Assembly (NCBI RefSeq): GCF_014201145.1
Contig: NZ_JACHDP010000001.1
Span: 6,324,001-6,388,000, forward strand
Direction: 5' to 3'
Length of the DNA: 64,000 nt
From: Micromonospora parathelypteridis
GTDB lineage: Bacteria; Actinomycetota; Actinomycetes; Mycobacteriales; Micromonosporaceae
Shown here: in pieces, positions 8,715 through 16,797 of the stretch
Numbering within the stretch: position 1 is the stretch's first letter
Layout: each line of letters opens with the position of its first letter
Notes under the pieces: model-generated
Databases searched by the model: none
Told to the model about the DNA's origin: nothing
Seen by the model: only the letters and a program-made list of their open reading frames with translations
Translations under genes and position numbers: made by a program

Positions 8715-9673
8715 CAACCCACCCTCCGTCCGAAGAAGCGCAGGTAGATCAGCACGAACACGATGAGCACCACGGCCAGCACGACTGCCTGGGCGGAGGC
8801 CGCGCCGATGTCGGTACGGGCGGTGAGGAACTCGTAGACCCGCACGCTCACCACCTCGGTGCCGGCGGCTCCGCCGGTGAGCAGGTAGACGTCGTCGAAC
8901 TTGTTGAACGTCATGATGAAGCGCAGCACGCCCAGCAGCGCGATCACCGGCAGCAGTTGCGGCAGCAGGATGTGCCGGAAGCGTTGGGTGGGGGTGGCGC
9001 CGTCGACCCGGGCGGCCTCCTCCAGCTCCGCGGGCACCGCCTGGAGCCGGGCCAGCAGAAACAGGAACGCGAACGGGAAGTACCGCCACGCCTCGAACAC
9101 GATCACCGTGGTCAGGGCGGTCGACTCCTGGGACAGGAACGGCACCGGGGCGTCCCAGCCGAGCAGCCGTTGACCCCACGCGTTGACGATGCCGAGCTGG
9201 GGGTCGAGCATCACCTGCCAGACGAACGTCACCGCGACCACCGGCGCCACGTACGGCAGCAGCATGGAGGCCCGGACCAGGGTGCGGCCCCGGAACGGCC
9301 GGCGCACCACCAGGGCGGCCACCAGACCGAGCAGGATCGACCCGACGGTGCCACCGACGCTGTAGACCAGGGTGACCCACAGTGTGTCGGCGAAGCCGGG
9401 GGTGTGCAGCACCCGGTCGATGTTGTCCATCGTGAACTCGCCGAACAGGCCGGTCTTTCGCAGCGTGGCGAGCCGGACCCGCTGGAAGGCCAGCACCACG
9501 GTCCACACGATCGGAATGCCGATGACGGCGATGGTGACGAGCAGGGTCGGTGCGACCAGTGCGAGCCCGGCGCGGGACTCACGGCGGCGCAGGGTGAGTG
9601 GCCCGCGTCGGCGGGATCGCGCCGGCCGCTCCCGGGTGGGGGAGCGGCCGGTCTCGGGTGCGGTGGTGGTCAA
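8714..9673 (-). CDS. carbohydrate ABC transporter permease, MalF type
   Basis: 319 residues. A 35-residue basic cytoplasmic N-terminus precedes six hydrophobic segments, and the EAA loop is EEAARVDGATPTQRFRHILLP. The start is TTG 9673, overlapping the stop of the binding-protein gene as TTGA, which is why I prefer it to an internal start. Middle gene of a three-gene import operon (binding protein, MalF-like, MalG-like). Confidence 0.93.
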   Translation of the reverse strand: MTTTAPETGRSPTRERPARSRRRGPLTLRRRESRAGLALVAPTLLVTIAVIGIPIVWTVVLAFQRVRLATLRKTGLFGEFTMDNIDRVLHTPGFADTLWVTLVYSVGGTVGSILLGLVAALVVRRPFRGRTLVRASMLLPYVAPVVAVTFVWQVMLDPQLGIVNAWGQRLLGWDAPVPFLSQESTALTTVIVFEAWRYFPFAFLFLLARLQAVPAELEEAARVDGATPTQRFRHILLPQLLPVIALLGVLRFIMTFNKFDDVYLLTGGAAGTEVVSVRVYEFLTARTDIGAASAQAVVLAVVLIVFVLIYLRFFGRRVG

Positions 9674-11064
9674 TTGACGCCCGCCTTGATGGCCTCGACG
9701 TCCTTCTTGGCCCGGTCGGCGGCGGCTGCGGCGTCGGACTTGCCGGAGTAGACGTCGTTCAACGCCTTGGGCACCGGTAGCTCACCGAGCATGGCGCCGA
9801 CCAGCTTGCCCTGTCCCTGGGTGAGCCCCCAGCGTTGGAAGGTGTCCGGGCTGCGGCGCAGGTTCGCGAGCACCTCGTCGCCGTACACCTCGGCCAGGGG
9901 CTTCTTCACGTCCACCCCGGCCTGGCTGGTGTTCCAGGCGGTGAGGAACTTCTCCGGCTCGGCGACGGTGCCCTTGCGGACCGGGAAGCGGCCCTCCGGC
10001 GACATCCCGAACCAGCGGGGGTAGCCGTCGCCGAGCATGAACTCCACGAAGGACTTCGCCGGGTCGGCCGCCGCGCCGTCCAGTACGGCCCAGGAGCTGA
10101 TCTCGCCGTACTGCGCGGGTTCGGTGCCGTTCGGGCCCTTGATCGCGGTGACGAACCCGCTGTTCTTCGCCAGGAACCCCGGGTCGGCCTGGCACTGTGG
10201 GCAGGTCGGTTTGGCGTCGTTACGCAGCCCGGCCAGCTCGTCGAGGATGAACGGCGACCAGATCACCATGGCCGCCTTGCCGGCGAAGTAGGTGGCCCGG
10301 GTGGTGTCCACGTCCTGTGCGCCCTTCACCGAGCTGGTGCGGATCAGGTCGCCGTAGAAGCGGAACGCCTCGACGCACTGGGGCGAATCCAGGGTCACCT
10401 TTCCGGAGTCGTCGGTGAGCTGGCAGCCGTTGGCCAGTGCCAGGTGCTCGAAGGTCTGCTGGGTGAAAACGTCGCTGGGGGCGGTCGCCGCGGTGATCCC
10501 GGCGACGCCGCCGGTGTTCAGTCTCGCGGCGGCGGCGGTGATCCGCTCGTACGTGTCGGGGGCGGCCAGTCCGGCGGCGGCGAACAGGTCCTTGCGGTAG
10601 ACCAGCAGCTGCCCCCACCCGTCGCTGGGCACGGAGAGTTGTCTGCCGTCGTCGGCGGTGAGCTCCAGCGCTCGGGGGGAGAACGTCTGCTTGCCCAGCT
10701 TGTCGACGACCTCCGCGTTCGCCGAGGCGTGCAGCAGCTCGTTGCCGGCGAGCGTGCGGATGCCGGCCAGGGAGACCGACCCGACCACGTCGGGCAGGTC
10801 GCCGGCGGCGGCGTTGGCGGCGATCAGGGAGGGGAACTGGTCCTCGTTGACGGTGACGAGGTCGACCTGGATCCCGGTCTGGGCGGTGAAGTCGGCGATG
10901 ATCGCCTTGGTGGCGGTGACCCGGTCGGCGACGTCCTCCAGGCTCCAGACGGTGATCTTTTTGCTGTTGCTGTCCGGTTCGTCGTCTCCGCAGGCGAGCA
11001 GGGTGGACGCTGCTAGTGCCAGGATCAGGGTGGTGGCGAGTATCCGCCTCGGAGGTGCTGACAT
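9670..11064 (-). CDS. sugar ABC transporter substrate-binding lipoprotein
   Basis: 464 residues. A signal sequence with lipobox LLAC puts the lipidated Cys at residue 25, so the protein is anchored outside the membrane. The fold is that of family 1 extracellular solute-binding proteins: KKITVWSLEDVADRVTATKA at the start of the mature part, LPSVPSDGWGQLLVYRKDLF-type hinge region and FVEFMLGDGYPRWFGMSPEG near the end. It is the first gene of the importer operon and sets ligand specificity. ATG 11064 has GAGAGGAG upstream; a start nine codons earlier lacks this. Confidence 0.93.
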   Translation of the reverse strand: MSAPPRRILATTLILALAASTLLACGDDEPDSNSKKITVWSLEDVADRVTATKAIIADFTAQTGIQVDLVTVNEDQFPSLIAANAAAGDLPDVVGSVSLAGIRTLAGNELLHASANAEVVDKLGKQTFSPRALELTADDGRQLSVPSDGWGQLLVYRKDLFAAAGLAAPDTYERITAAAARLNTGGVAGITAATAPSDVFTQQTFEHLALANGCQLTDDSGKVTLDSPQCVEAFRFYGDLIRTSSVKGAQDVDTTRATYFAGKAAMVIWSPFILDELAGLRNDAKPTCPQCQADPGFLAKNSGFVTAIKGPNGTEPAQYGEISSWAVLDGAAADPAKSFVEFMLGDGYPRWFGMSPEGRFPVRKGTVAEPEKFLTAWNTSQAGVDVKKPLAEVYGDEVLANLRRSPDTFQRWGLTQGQGKLVGAMLGELPVPKALNDVYSGKSDAAAAADRAKKDVEAIKAGVN

Positions 11065-11110
11065 CGGTGGCACTCCTCTCGAAGGGTACATGCCGGATTC
11101 AACACCTTCG

Positions 11111-11147
11111 ATTGATCAATAACAAGACATATCGCGATTTTGTGTCT
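11111..11147. promoter_or_regulatory. candidate operator in the divergent sugar-locus promoter region
   Basis: The 116-bp gap between the binding-protein gene and the dehydrogenase gene is the most AT-rich place in the locus. It holds a perfect 10-bp palindrome ATTGATCAAT (11111-11120) and an 8-bp palindrome ATCGCGAT (11131-11138) flanked by AGACA (11125-11129) and TGTCT (11143-11147). A central CG is typical of LacI-family operators. No regulator gene is adjacent. Confidence 0.4.
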
Positions 11148-11180
11148 ATCCTGGAGCCCAGTGCTACCGGGATGTGACAC

Positions 11181-12218
11181 ATGGGCAACTGGGTTGTCTC
11201 ACTCGCCGGGCCTCGACGGATCAGCCTCGAGCCCTGCCCGCCGGATCCGCTCGGCCCCGGCCAGGTCCGGGTCCGCACCTGCTACTCGGGAATCTCCGCC
11301 GGCACCGAGCTGACCCTCTACCGGGGCAGCAATCCCCGGCTCAGCAAGGACTGGGACGACGTCGCCCGGATGTTCGTCCCGCGGCAGACCCCGGTGCCCT
11401 ACCCGCTGATCGGCTTCGGCTACGAGGAGGTCGGCGAGATCGTCGAGGTGGCGCCGGAGGTCACCGACCGGCACCCGGGGCAGCTCGTCTGGGGCATCTG
11501 GGGGCACCGGGCCGAGGCGGTGCTGGCCGCCGACGCGGTCCGTCCACTCCCCACCGGGCTGGACCCGCTCGCCGCGGTGTTCGCCCGACCCGGCGCCATC
11601 GCCCTGACCGCCGTGCTCGCCGGTGACCTGCACCTCGGCGACTGGGTCGGTGTCTTCGGGCAGGGCGTCATCGGGCTGCTCGCCACCCGACTCGCCGTTC
11701 TCTCCGGGGCCCGGGTGGTGGCCGTCGACCGGATGCCCGACCGGTTGGCGCACGCCGCCCGCTACGGCGCCCGCGCCACCGTGGACGTCGGTGTCGAGTC
11801 CGCGGCCGCCGTGCTGCGCCGGGCCACCGGAGGCCGGGGCGCGGACGTCTGCCTGGAGCTGTCCGGCGCGTACCCGGCACTGCACGAGGCGATCCGATCC
11901 ACCGCACATGCCGGCAGGGTCGTGGCCGCCGGTTTCTACCAAGGTCAGGCCGACGCGCTCGGCCTTGGCGAGGAGTTCCACCACAACCGCATCCAGATGG
12001 TGGCCGCCCAGGTCTCCGGGCCCACCCCCGCGCCGAGCATGGCCGGCCGGTGGACCGGAGACCGGGTGGCGCAGACCTTCATGGATCTGGTGGCTGAGCA
12101 CAGCCTCGACCCGCTGCCGCTGGTCAGCCACATCGTCGACGCCAGCGCGGTCGCCGACGCCCTCGCGCTGCTCGACAGCGGCGCCGGTGACGTCCTCCAA
12201 GTGGTGTTGAGGTTCTGA
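11181..12218 (+). CDS. zinc-binding medium-chain dehydrogenase, sugar locus
   Basis: 345 residues. The N-terminal GroES-like domain has YSGISAGTELTLYRG, and the Rossmann domain has WVGVFGQGVIGLLATRLAVLSGA followed by VVAVDRMPDRLAHAARYGA, so NAD(P) binding is clear. The canonical catalytic zinc Cys and the structural four-Cys lobe are missing in the usual places, as in the L-threonine-dehydrogenase-like / 'alcohol dehydrogenase' relatives found in sugar loci. Probably oxidises a sugar or polyol taken up by the adjacent importer. First of three tightly packed genes; the next ATG directly follows its stop. Confidence 0.85.
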   Translation: MGNWVVSLAGPRRISLEPCPPDPLGPGQVRVRTCYSGISAGTELTLYRGSNPRLSKDWDDVARMFVPRQTPVPYPLIGFGYEEVGEIVEVAPEVTDRHPGQLVWGIWGHRAEAVLAADAVRPLPTGLDPLAAVFARPGAIALTAVLAGDLHLGDWVGVFGQGVIGLLATRLAVLSGARVVAVDRMPDRLAHAARYGARATVDVGVESAAAVLRRATGGRGADVCLELSGAYPALHEAIRSTAHAGRVVAAGFYQGQADALGLGEEFHHNRIQMVAAQVSGPTPAPSMAGRWTGDRVAQTFMDLVAEHSLDPLPLVSHIVDASAVADALALLDSGAGDVLQVVLRF

Positions 12219-13040
12219 ATGACCACCATCGCGCTGGCCTGCCAGGAACAACTCCTGCCGGGCACCGACCTGATCCAGAAGTACGCCCTCGCGGCCGCCC
12301 TCGGCTACCAGGGCATCGAGCTGCGCGGCCGTGGCGACCTGGCGTTCGCCCGCCGCCTGCCCGAGCTGCGCCGCGCCCGGGCGGCCGGGGTGGTGATGCC
12401 CACCGTCTGCGTCGAGATGGACCATTTCATCGGCGACTTCGACCCCGCCCGGTCCGCCGACGCCGTCCGCAACCTGCGCTCGCAGCTCTCGGTGATCGCC
12501 GAGCTGGGCGGCGTCGGCGTGATGACCCCGGCAGCCTGGGGAATGTTCTCCCGGCGGCTACCGCCGTTCGAGCCACCGCGCCCGCCAGCCGGCGACCGGC
12601 AGGTCCTCCTCGACGCCCTCGGCGAGCTGGCCGAGCACGCCAGGGCCGAGGGGGTCACCCTCTTCCTCGAACCCCTCAACCGGTACGAGGACCACATGGT
12701 CAACCGTCTCGACGAGGCGGTCGCGCTCTGCGCCGCGCTCGGGCTGCCCTCGGTCCGGGTGGTCGCTGACACCTTCCACATGAACATCGAGGAGGACGAC
12801 ATGCACCGCGCGCTGCGCGCCGCCGCGCCGTACCTCGGGCACGTGCAGGTCAGCGACTCCAACCGGCTCCAACCCGGCGCCGGGCACCTGGACTGGCCCG
12901 CACTGGTGCGTACCCTGCTGGAGCTGGACTACCAGGGCTGGCTGGCCCTGGAGTGCCGGCTGCGCGGCGACCCGGTGCGCGCGCTGCAGCAGGCCGCCAC
13001 GGTGCTGCGACACGCGCTGCCCCGCAAGGCCGCCGCGTGA
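12219..13040 (+). CDS. sugar phosphate isomerase/epimerase (xylose-isomerase-like TIM barrel)
   Basis: 273 residues. The AP-endonuclease-2 / xylose-isomerase-like barrel is shown by GYQGIELRGRG near the N-terminus, FLEPLNRYEDHMVN with the metal-binding Glu, VRVVADTFHMNIEEDD with Asp/His ligands, YLGHVQVSDSNR, and WLALECRLRGDP with the last Glu. This residue set matches family 2-keto sugar epimerases / myo-inosose-type enzymes. It sits between the dehydrogenase and the glycosidase with no spacing, which ties it to the same pathway. Exact substrate unknown. Confidence 0.87.
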   Translation: MTTIALACQEQLLPGTDLIQKYALAAALGYQGIELRGRGDLAFARRLPELRRARAAGVVMPTVCVEMDHFIGDFDPARSADAVRNLRSQLSVIAELGGVGVMTPAAWGMFSRRLPPFEPPRPPAGDRQVLLDALGELAEHARAEGVTLFLEPLNRYEDHMVNRLDEAVALCAALGLPSVRVVADTFHMNIEEDDMHRALRAAAPYLGHVQVSDSNRLQPGAGHLDWPALVRTLLELDYQGWLALECRLRGDPVRALQQAATVLRHALPRKAAA

Positions 13041-14392
13041 CCGCCGGTGGGGTGACCGCCGACGCCGACCCGGCCCGCACCGGTGGGCCGGGCGACGTCG
13101 CCGGGCTGCGCCGACTCGCGGTCGACACGCTCGACGCCAACTGGGAACACGACCACACCGTGCCGTCGCGCACGCTCTACCCGCACCAGTGGAGCTGGGA
13201 CTCCGCGTTCATCGCGATCGGCCTGGCCCAGATCCGCCCCGAACGAGCCTGGCGGGAGCTGGCGAGCCTCTTCCGAGCGCAGTGGGCTGACGGACGGGTG
13301 CCGCACATCGTGTTCAACCCGGCGATGCGCGTCGGCGCGTACTTCCCGGGGCCGGAGATGTGGCGTTCGGCGGACGCCCAGGGCGCACCGACGGTGGCCA
13401 CCTCCGGGCTGGTCCAGCCGCCGGTGCACGCGCTCGCCGCGTGGCTGGCGTACCGGCGGGCGCCCGGCCCGGCCGGCCTGGCCGCGCTGGGCGGGCTCTA
13501 TCCCGCCCTGGTCGCCCAGCAGCGCTACCTGGCCGACCGGCGCGACGTCGCCGGCGACGGGTTGGTCTGCATCGTGCATCCGTGGGAGTCCGGGTTGGAC
13601 AACAGCCCCGCCTGGGACGAGCCGATGGCCGCGGTCGAAGCCGAGGCGGCCGTCATGCGGGCGTACCGTCGGCATGACACCACCCACGCCGACGCCGCGC
13701 ACCGCCCCACGGACCTGGACTACGCGCGCTACCTGGCGATCGTCACCGCCTACCGGGACCACGGCTACTCCGACCGCGACCTCGCCGGCGGTCACCCGTT
13801 CCTGGTGGAGTGCCCGCTGTTCAACGCGGCGTTCGGGGCTGCCGAACACGCCCTGGCCGAGATCGCCGCGCTCATCGGCGCCGACCCCGGGCCGCACCGG
13901 GTCCGCGCGGCCCGGGTCACCGAGGCACTCCTACGACGGCTGTTCGACCCGAGCACCGGCACGTTCCAGCCCCGCGACCTGCGCACCGACCGGCTGGTCG
14001 GCGCCCGTACCGTGCTGGGGCTGACGCCGTTGATCCTGCCCGACCTGCCGGCGCGGCACGCCGACGCGCTGGTCGTCGAGGCCCGGTCGGCCCGGTTCGG
14101 GGTGGCCCGGCGGATGGACCGGCCGTTGCCCACCCACGACCGCACCGCGCCCGATTTCGAGCCGCTGCGCTACTGGCGCGGGCCGAGTTGGCTGAACATC
14201 GGCTGGCTGGTCCGGCGCGGGCTGCTCGCGCACGGGCACCCGGAGCTGGCCGCCGGACTACGCCGCTCGATGGTCGGCCTGGTCGCCGGAGCGGGCTGCC
14301 ACGAGTACTTCCACCCGGACACCGGCGCCGGGCTGGGCTCGCCGGCGTTCAGCTGGACCGCCGCGCTGCTGCTCGACCTGCTGGCGGAGTGA
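13037..14392 (+). CDS. GH63-type alpha-glycosidase, glucosylglycerate-hydrolase-like
   Basis: 451 residues, (alpha/alpha)6-barrel type. GTG 13037 overlaps the previous stop as GTGA. Conserved family segments are YPHQWSWDSAFIAIGL, HPWESGLDNSPAWDEP and HEYFHPDTGAGLGSPAFSWT. The likely acid is Asp188 (in ESGLDNSP) and the likely base Glu423 (in CHEYF); mycobacterial glucosylglycerate hydrolase, as I recall it, uses Asp182 and Glu419 in a protein of similar length, so order and spacing agree. No signal peptide, so it works in the cytoplasm on an imported glycoside. Glucosyl- or mannosylglycerate is a reasonable guess; other GH63 substrates remain possible. Confidence 0.85.
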   Translation: MTAGGVTADADPARTGGPGDVAGLRRLAVDTLDANWEHDHTVPSRTLYPHQWSWDSAFIAIGLAQIRPERAWRELASLFRAQWADGRVPHIVFNPAMRVGAYFPGPEMWRSADAQGAPTVATSGLVQPPVHALAAWLAYRRAPGPAGLAALGGLYPALVAQQRYLADRRDVAGDGLVCIVHPWESGLDNSPAWDEPMAAVEAEAAVMRAYRRHDTTHADAAHRPTDLDYARYLAIVTAYRDHGYSDRDLAGGHPFLVECPLFNAAFGAAEHALAEIAALIGADPGPHRVRAARVTEALLRRLFDPSTGTFQPRDLRTDRLVGARTVLGLTPLILPDLPARHADALVVEARSARFGVARRMDRPLPTHDRTAPDFEPLRYWRGPSWLNIGWLVRRGLLAHGHPELAAGLRRSMVGLVAGAGCHEYFHPDTGAGLGSPAFSWTAALLLDLLAE

Positions 14393-14453
14393 GTCCGCGT
14401 TCGGCGGGCGTCCGGTGGTAGCGTGCCCGGTCCCAGCGGCCAGAAGGAGCATC

Positions 14454-14852
14454 GTGCGCGAGATCGACAAGGTGGCCTGGATCCTCCTCGAGGACGGGCG
14501 GGTGCTGAGCACCCGATCCTCGGGCAAGGACGTCTGGTACCTGCCGGGGGGCAAGCGCGAGCCGGGCGAGACCGACCTGGAGACCCTGCACCGGGAGATC
14601 GACGAGGAGTTGAGCGTCGAGGTGGACGTACGCGGCGCGGAGCACCTGGGCACGTTCACCGCGCAGGCGCACGGGCACGCGTCCGACGTCACCGTCCGCA
14701 TGACCTGCTACCGGGCCGGATATCGGGGGCAGTTGCGCCCGGCCAGCGAGATCGCCGAGATGGCCTGGCTCGGGTACGCCGACCGGCACCGCACCTCCCC
14801 GGTCGACCAGCTCATCTTCGACCACCTGCGGTCGGCGGACCTGCTGCGCTGA
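14454..14852 (+). CDS. Nudix hydrolase
   Basis: 132 residues. The Nudix box starts at GGKREPGET and continues to REIDEELSV; it fits G-x5-E-x7-R-E-U-x-E-E except that the final Gly is Ser. Mg-dependent cleavage of a nucleoside diphosphate linked to another group is expected; the substrate is unknown. GTG 14454 has AAGGAG 4-5 nt upstream, and TAGCGT (14419-14424) is a good -10 box for it. Confidence 0.88.
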   Translation: MREIDKVAWILLEDGRVLSTRSSGKDVWYLPGGKREPGETDLETLHREIDEELSVEVDVRGAEHLGTFTAQAHGHASDVTVRMTCYRAGYRGQLRPASEIAEMAWLGYADRHRTSPVDQLIFDHLRSADLLR

Positions 14853-14943
14853 CCGCCGCACCGGTGGCGGCCGTGGCGCTGGCGGTGGTCCTCCGCGCTG
14901 GCGGCGCAGTTTGTCGGAGCCGGTCGCGGGTAACCGCCCGGGC

Positions 14944-15489
14944 GTGACCGACAGCGCGGGCGGCGACGGGTTCCCGCACTTCATCGACGCGGTGTCCCGG
15001 CGGTCCGGCCTACCGACCGAGCAGGCCGCCGCCCTCGCCCGCGCCGTCCTGCAGACGATGGCCGAGCGCGTGACCGGCGGCCCGCCGGATGCGCTGGCCT
15101 GGCACCTTCCGAACAACGTGGGCGGTTACCTGACCGGCCCGACCCCGGATCCGGCCGGGGCCGTTGGCCCGGACCTCGGCGTGGGGCCGTATGTGGGCGG
15201 TGGCCCGGAACCCGGCGTGGGTGGGCTGGACACCGGCGTGGATCTGGAGGTCGGTGGCGCCGCGGCGCCTCCACCACCGGCGGATGCCGGTCCGGCGGAC
15301 TTCCTTCGTCGGGTGGGACAGCGCGCCGGGGTGGACCCGGCCACCGCTCGGGCCGGTACCGGCGCCGTGTTCGCCACCCTGCGGGAGGCGATGACCGTCC
15401 GAGAGTTCCGGGAGATGGTGGCGCGACTGCCGCGCGACGACGACGGCGGTGGGCCTGCGCCCGTTCCGCCGGATCCGTACCTGTTCTGA
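14944..15489 (+). CDS. DUF2267 domain protein
   Basis: About 181 residues. Two half-domains of the DUF2267 helical fold are seen: FIDAVSRRSGLPTEQAAALA near the N-terminus, and FLRRVGQRAGVDPATARAG near residue 120, joined by a Gly/Pro-rich linker (residues ~55-115). The linker has near-repeats of G-V-G and P-D/P. Role unknown. GTG 14944 is preferred, with TAACCG 7 nt upstream; a TTG at 14911 is the other possible start. Confidence 0.7.
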   Translation: MTDSAGGDGFPHFIDAVSRRSGLPTEQAAALARAVLQTMAERVTGGPPDALAWHLPNNVGGYLTGPTPDPAGAVGPDLGVGPYVGGGPEPGVGGLDTGVDLEVGGAAAPPPPADAGPADFLRRVGQRAGVDPATARAGTGAVFATLREAMTVREFREMVARLPRDDDGGGPAPVPPDPYLF

Positions 15490-15564
15490 CTCGGCGGCCC
15501 ACCGCGGATCCGGAGTGTCGGGATTGGCCGGACTCGCCGGTTACTGGCGTGGTACGAGTGCTCG

Positions 15565-16767
15565 GTGGATTCCGATGATGGTCACCGGCACAACGTCCGC
15601 CCACGGCGTGGCCGTGTCGCGGAACGGGTGAAGGCTGTCACCGGCCGGATCCGTGGTCGTGGTGGCCGGGCGGGGCGACTGCGGCTGAGTCAACTGGAAG
15701 CCGCCGCGGTGATCTCGGTGCAGGCGGGACTCGCCGCAGCCCTGGCCTGGTCGATCGGACACGACGTGCTGGGGAACCCCTCGCCGATCTTCGCACCCTC
15801 CGCCGCTGTCGGCACGATCGTCGCCGCGCTCGGCCAACGTGCCCACCGGACCATCGAACTGCTGCTCGGAGTTGGTCTCGGCATCGCCACCACCGACCTC
15901 CTGCTGGGCTTTCTGGGCACCGGCTTCTGGCAGACCGGATTCGTCGTCGGGTGTGCCGTCCTCGCCACGCTCGTGCTGTTCGGCCGAAGCGGAGCCGCCG
16001 TCGGCCAGGCTGGCGGTACGGCGGTGCTGCTCGCGACCCTCGCTCCAGCGCAGAACAACCTCGAATGGCCTCGGATCGTCGAGGCGATGGTCGGCGGTGC
16101 GGTGGGCCTGGTGGTGGTCGCGTTGCTGGTGCCGTTGAACCCGATGCGGATTCTCGATCGTGACGCGGCTCCCATCTACCAGCGCCTCTCCGGTCAGCTG
16201 CGGGAGGTGTCCGCAGCGCTCTCCACCGGCGATCAGCAGCGGGCGGTTCGCGCGCTGGACTCACTTCGCGACATGGGCCCGGCCCTGGACCGGATGCACC
16301 AGGCACTGAGCGGTGCCGAGGAGGTGGTCAGCCTCGCCCCCGCCCGCTGGCTGCGTCGGCAGGACGTGGAGCGGTTCGCCCGCGCGAGCCAGTACGTGGA
16401 ACGCGTGATGGAACACAGCCGGGGAGTTGCCCGCCGATCGGCGATGGCGTTGCAGTACAACGAGCCGATCCCCCCTGACCTGCCCGCCAGCGTCGGACAG
16501 CTCGCCGACGCGGTCGACCTGCTGCGCCGTGAGCACCGCTCCGGTCGACCGACCGAGAGGACCAGTCAGGCCGTGCGCGGCGCCGCCCACAAGGCTGGCC
16601 GTGCTCGCGCCCAGGGCGTCGACGAATTCGGCGACGCGGTGGTGACCCAGCTGCGTACCGCCGCCAGCGACCTGCTCCGCGCGGCCGGCTACGACCCCAC
16701 GTCGGCCAATGACGAGGTACGCAAGGCGGTGCAGGGCGGCGAGGACTCCGTCCACGGCGTCGGGTAG
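15565..16767 (+). CDS. FUSC-family / aromatic-acid-exporter-like membrane protein
   Basis: 400 residues. After a basic N-terminus come about six hydrophobic segments (residues ~48-190), including FAPSAAVGTIVAALGQRAHRT, the characteristic FUSC block, and QAGGTAVLLATLAPAQNN. The C-terminal half is soluble and helical (RLSGQLREVSAALSTGDQQR onward). FUSC/ArAE proteins are implicated in export of aromatic compounds; the substrate is unknown. GTG 15565 has TACGAG 6 nt before it; GTG 15628 is an alternative. Confidence 0.8.
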   Translation: MDSDDGHRHNVRPRRGRVAERVKAVTGRIRGRGGRAGRLRLSQLEAAAVISVQAGLAAALAWSIGHDVLGNPSPIFAPSAAVGTIVAALGQRAHRTIELLLGVGLGIATTDLLLGFLGTGFWQTGFVVGCAVLATLVLFGRSGAAVGQAGGTAVLLATLAPAQNNLEWPRIVEAMVGGAVGLVVVALLVPLNPMRILDRDAAPIYQRLSGQLREVSAALSTGDQQRAVRALDSLRDMGPALDRMHQALSGAEEVVSLAPARWLRRQDVERFARASQYVERVMEHSRGVARRSAMALQYNEPIPPDLPASVGQLADAVDLLRREHRSGRPTERTSQAVRGAAHKAGRARAQGVDEFGDAVVTQLRTAASDLLRAAGYDPTSANDEVRKAVQGGEDSVHGVG

Positions 16768-16797
16768 GCCCGAACGAGCTGGTGCGCGCCGCGCTGA

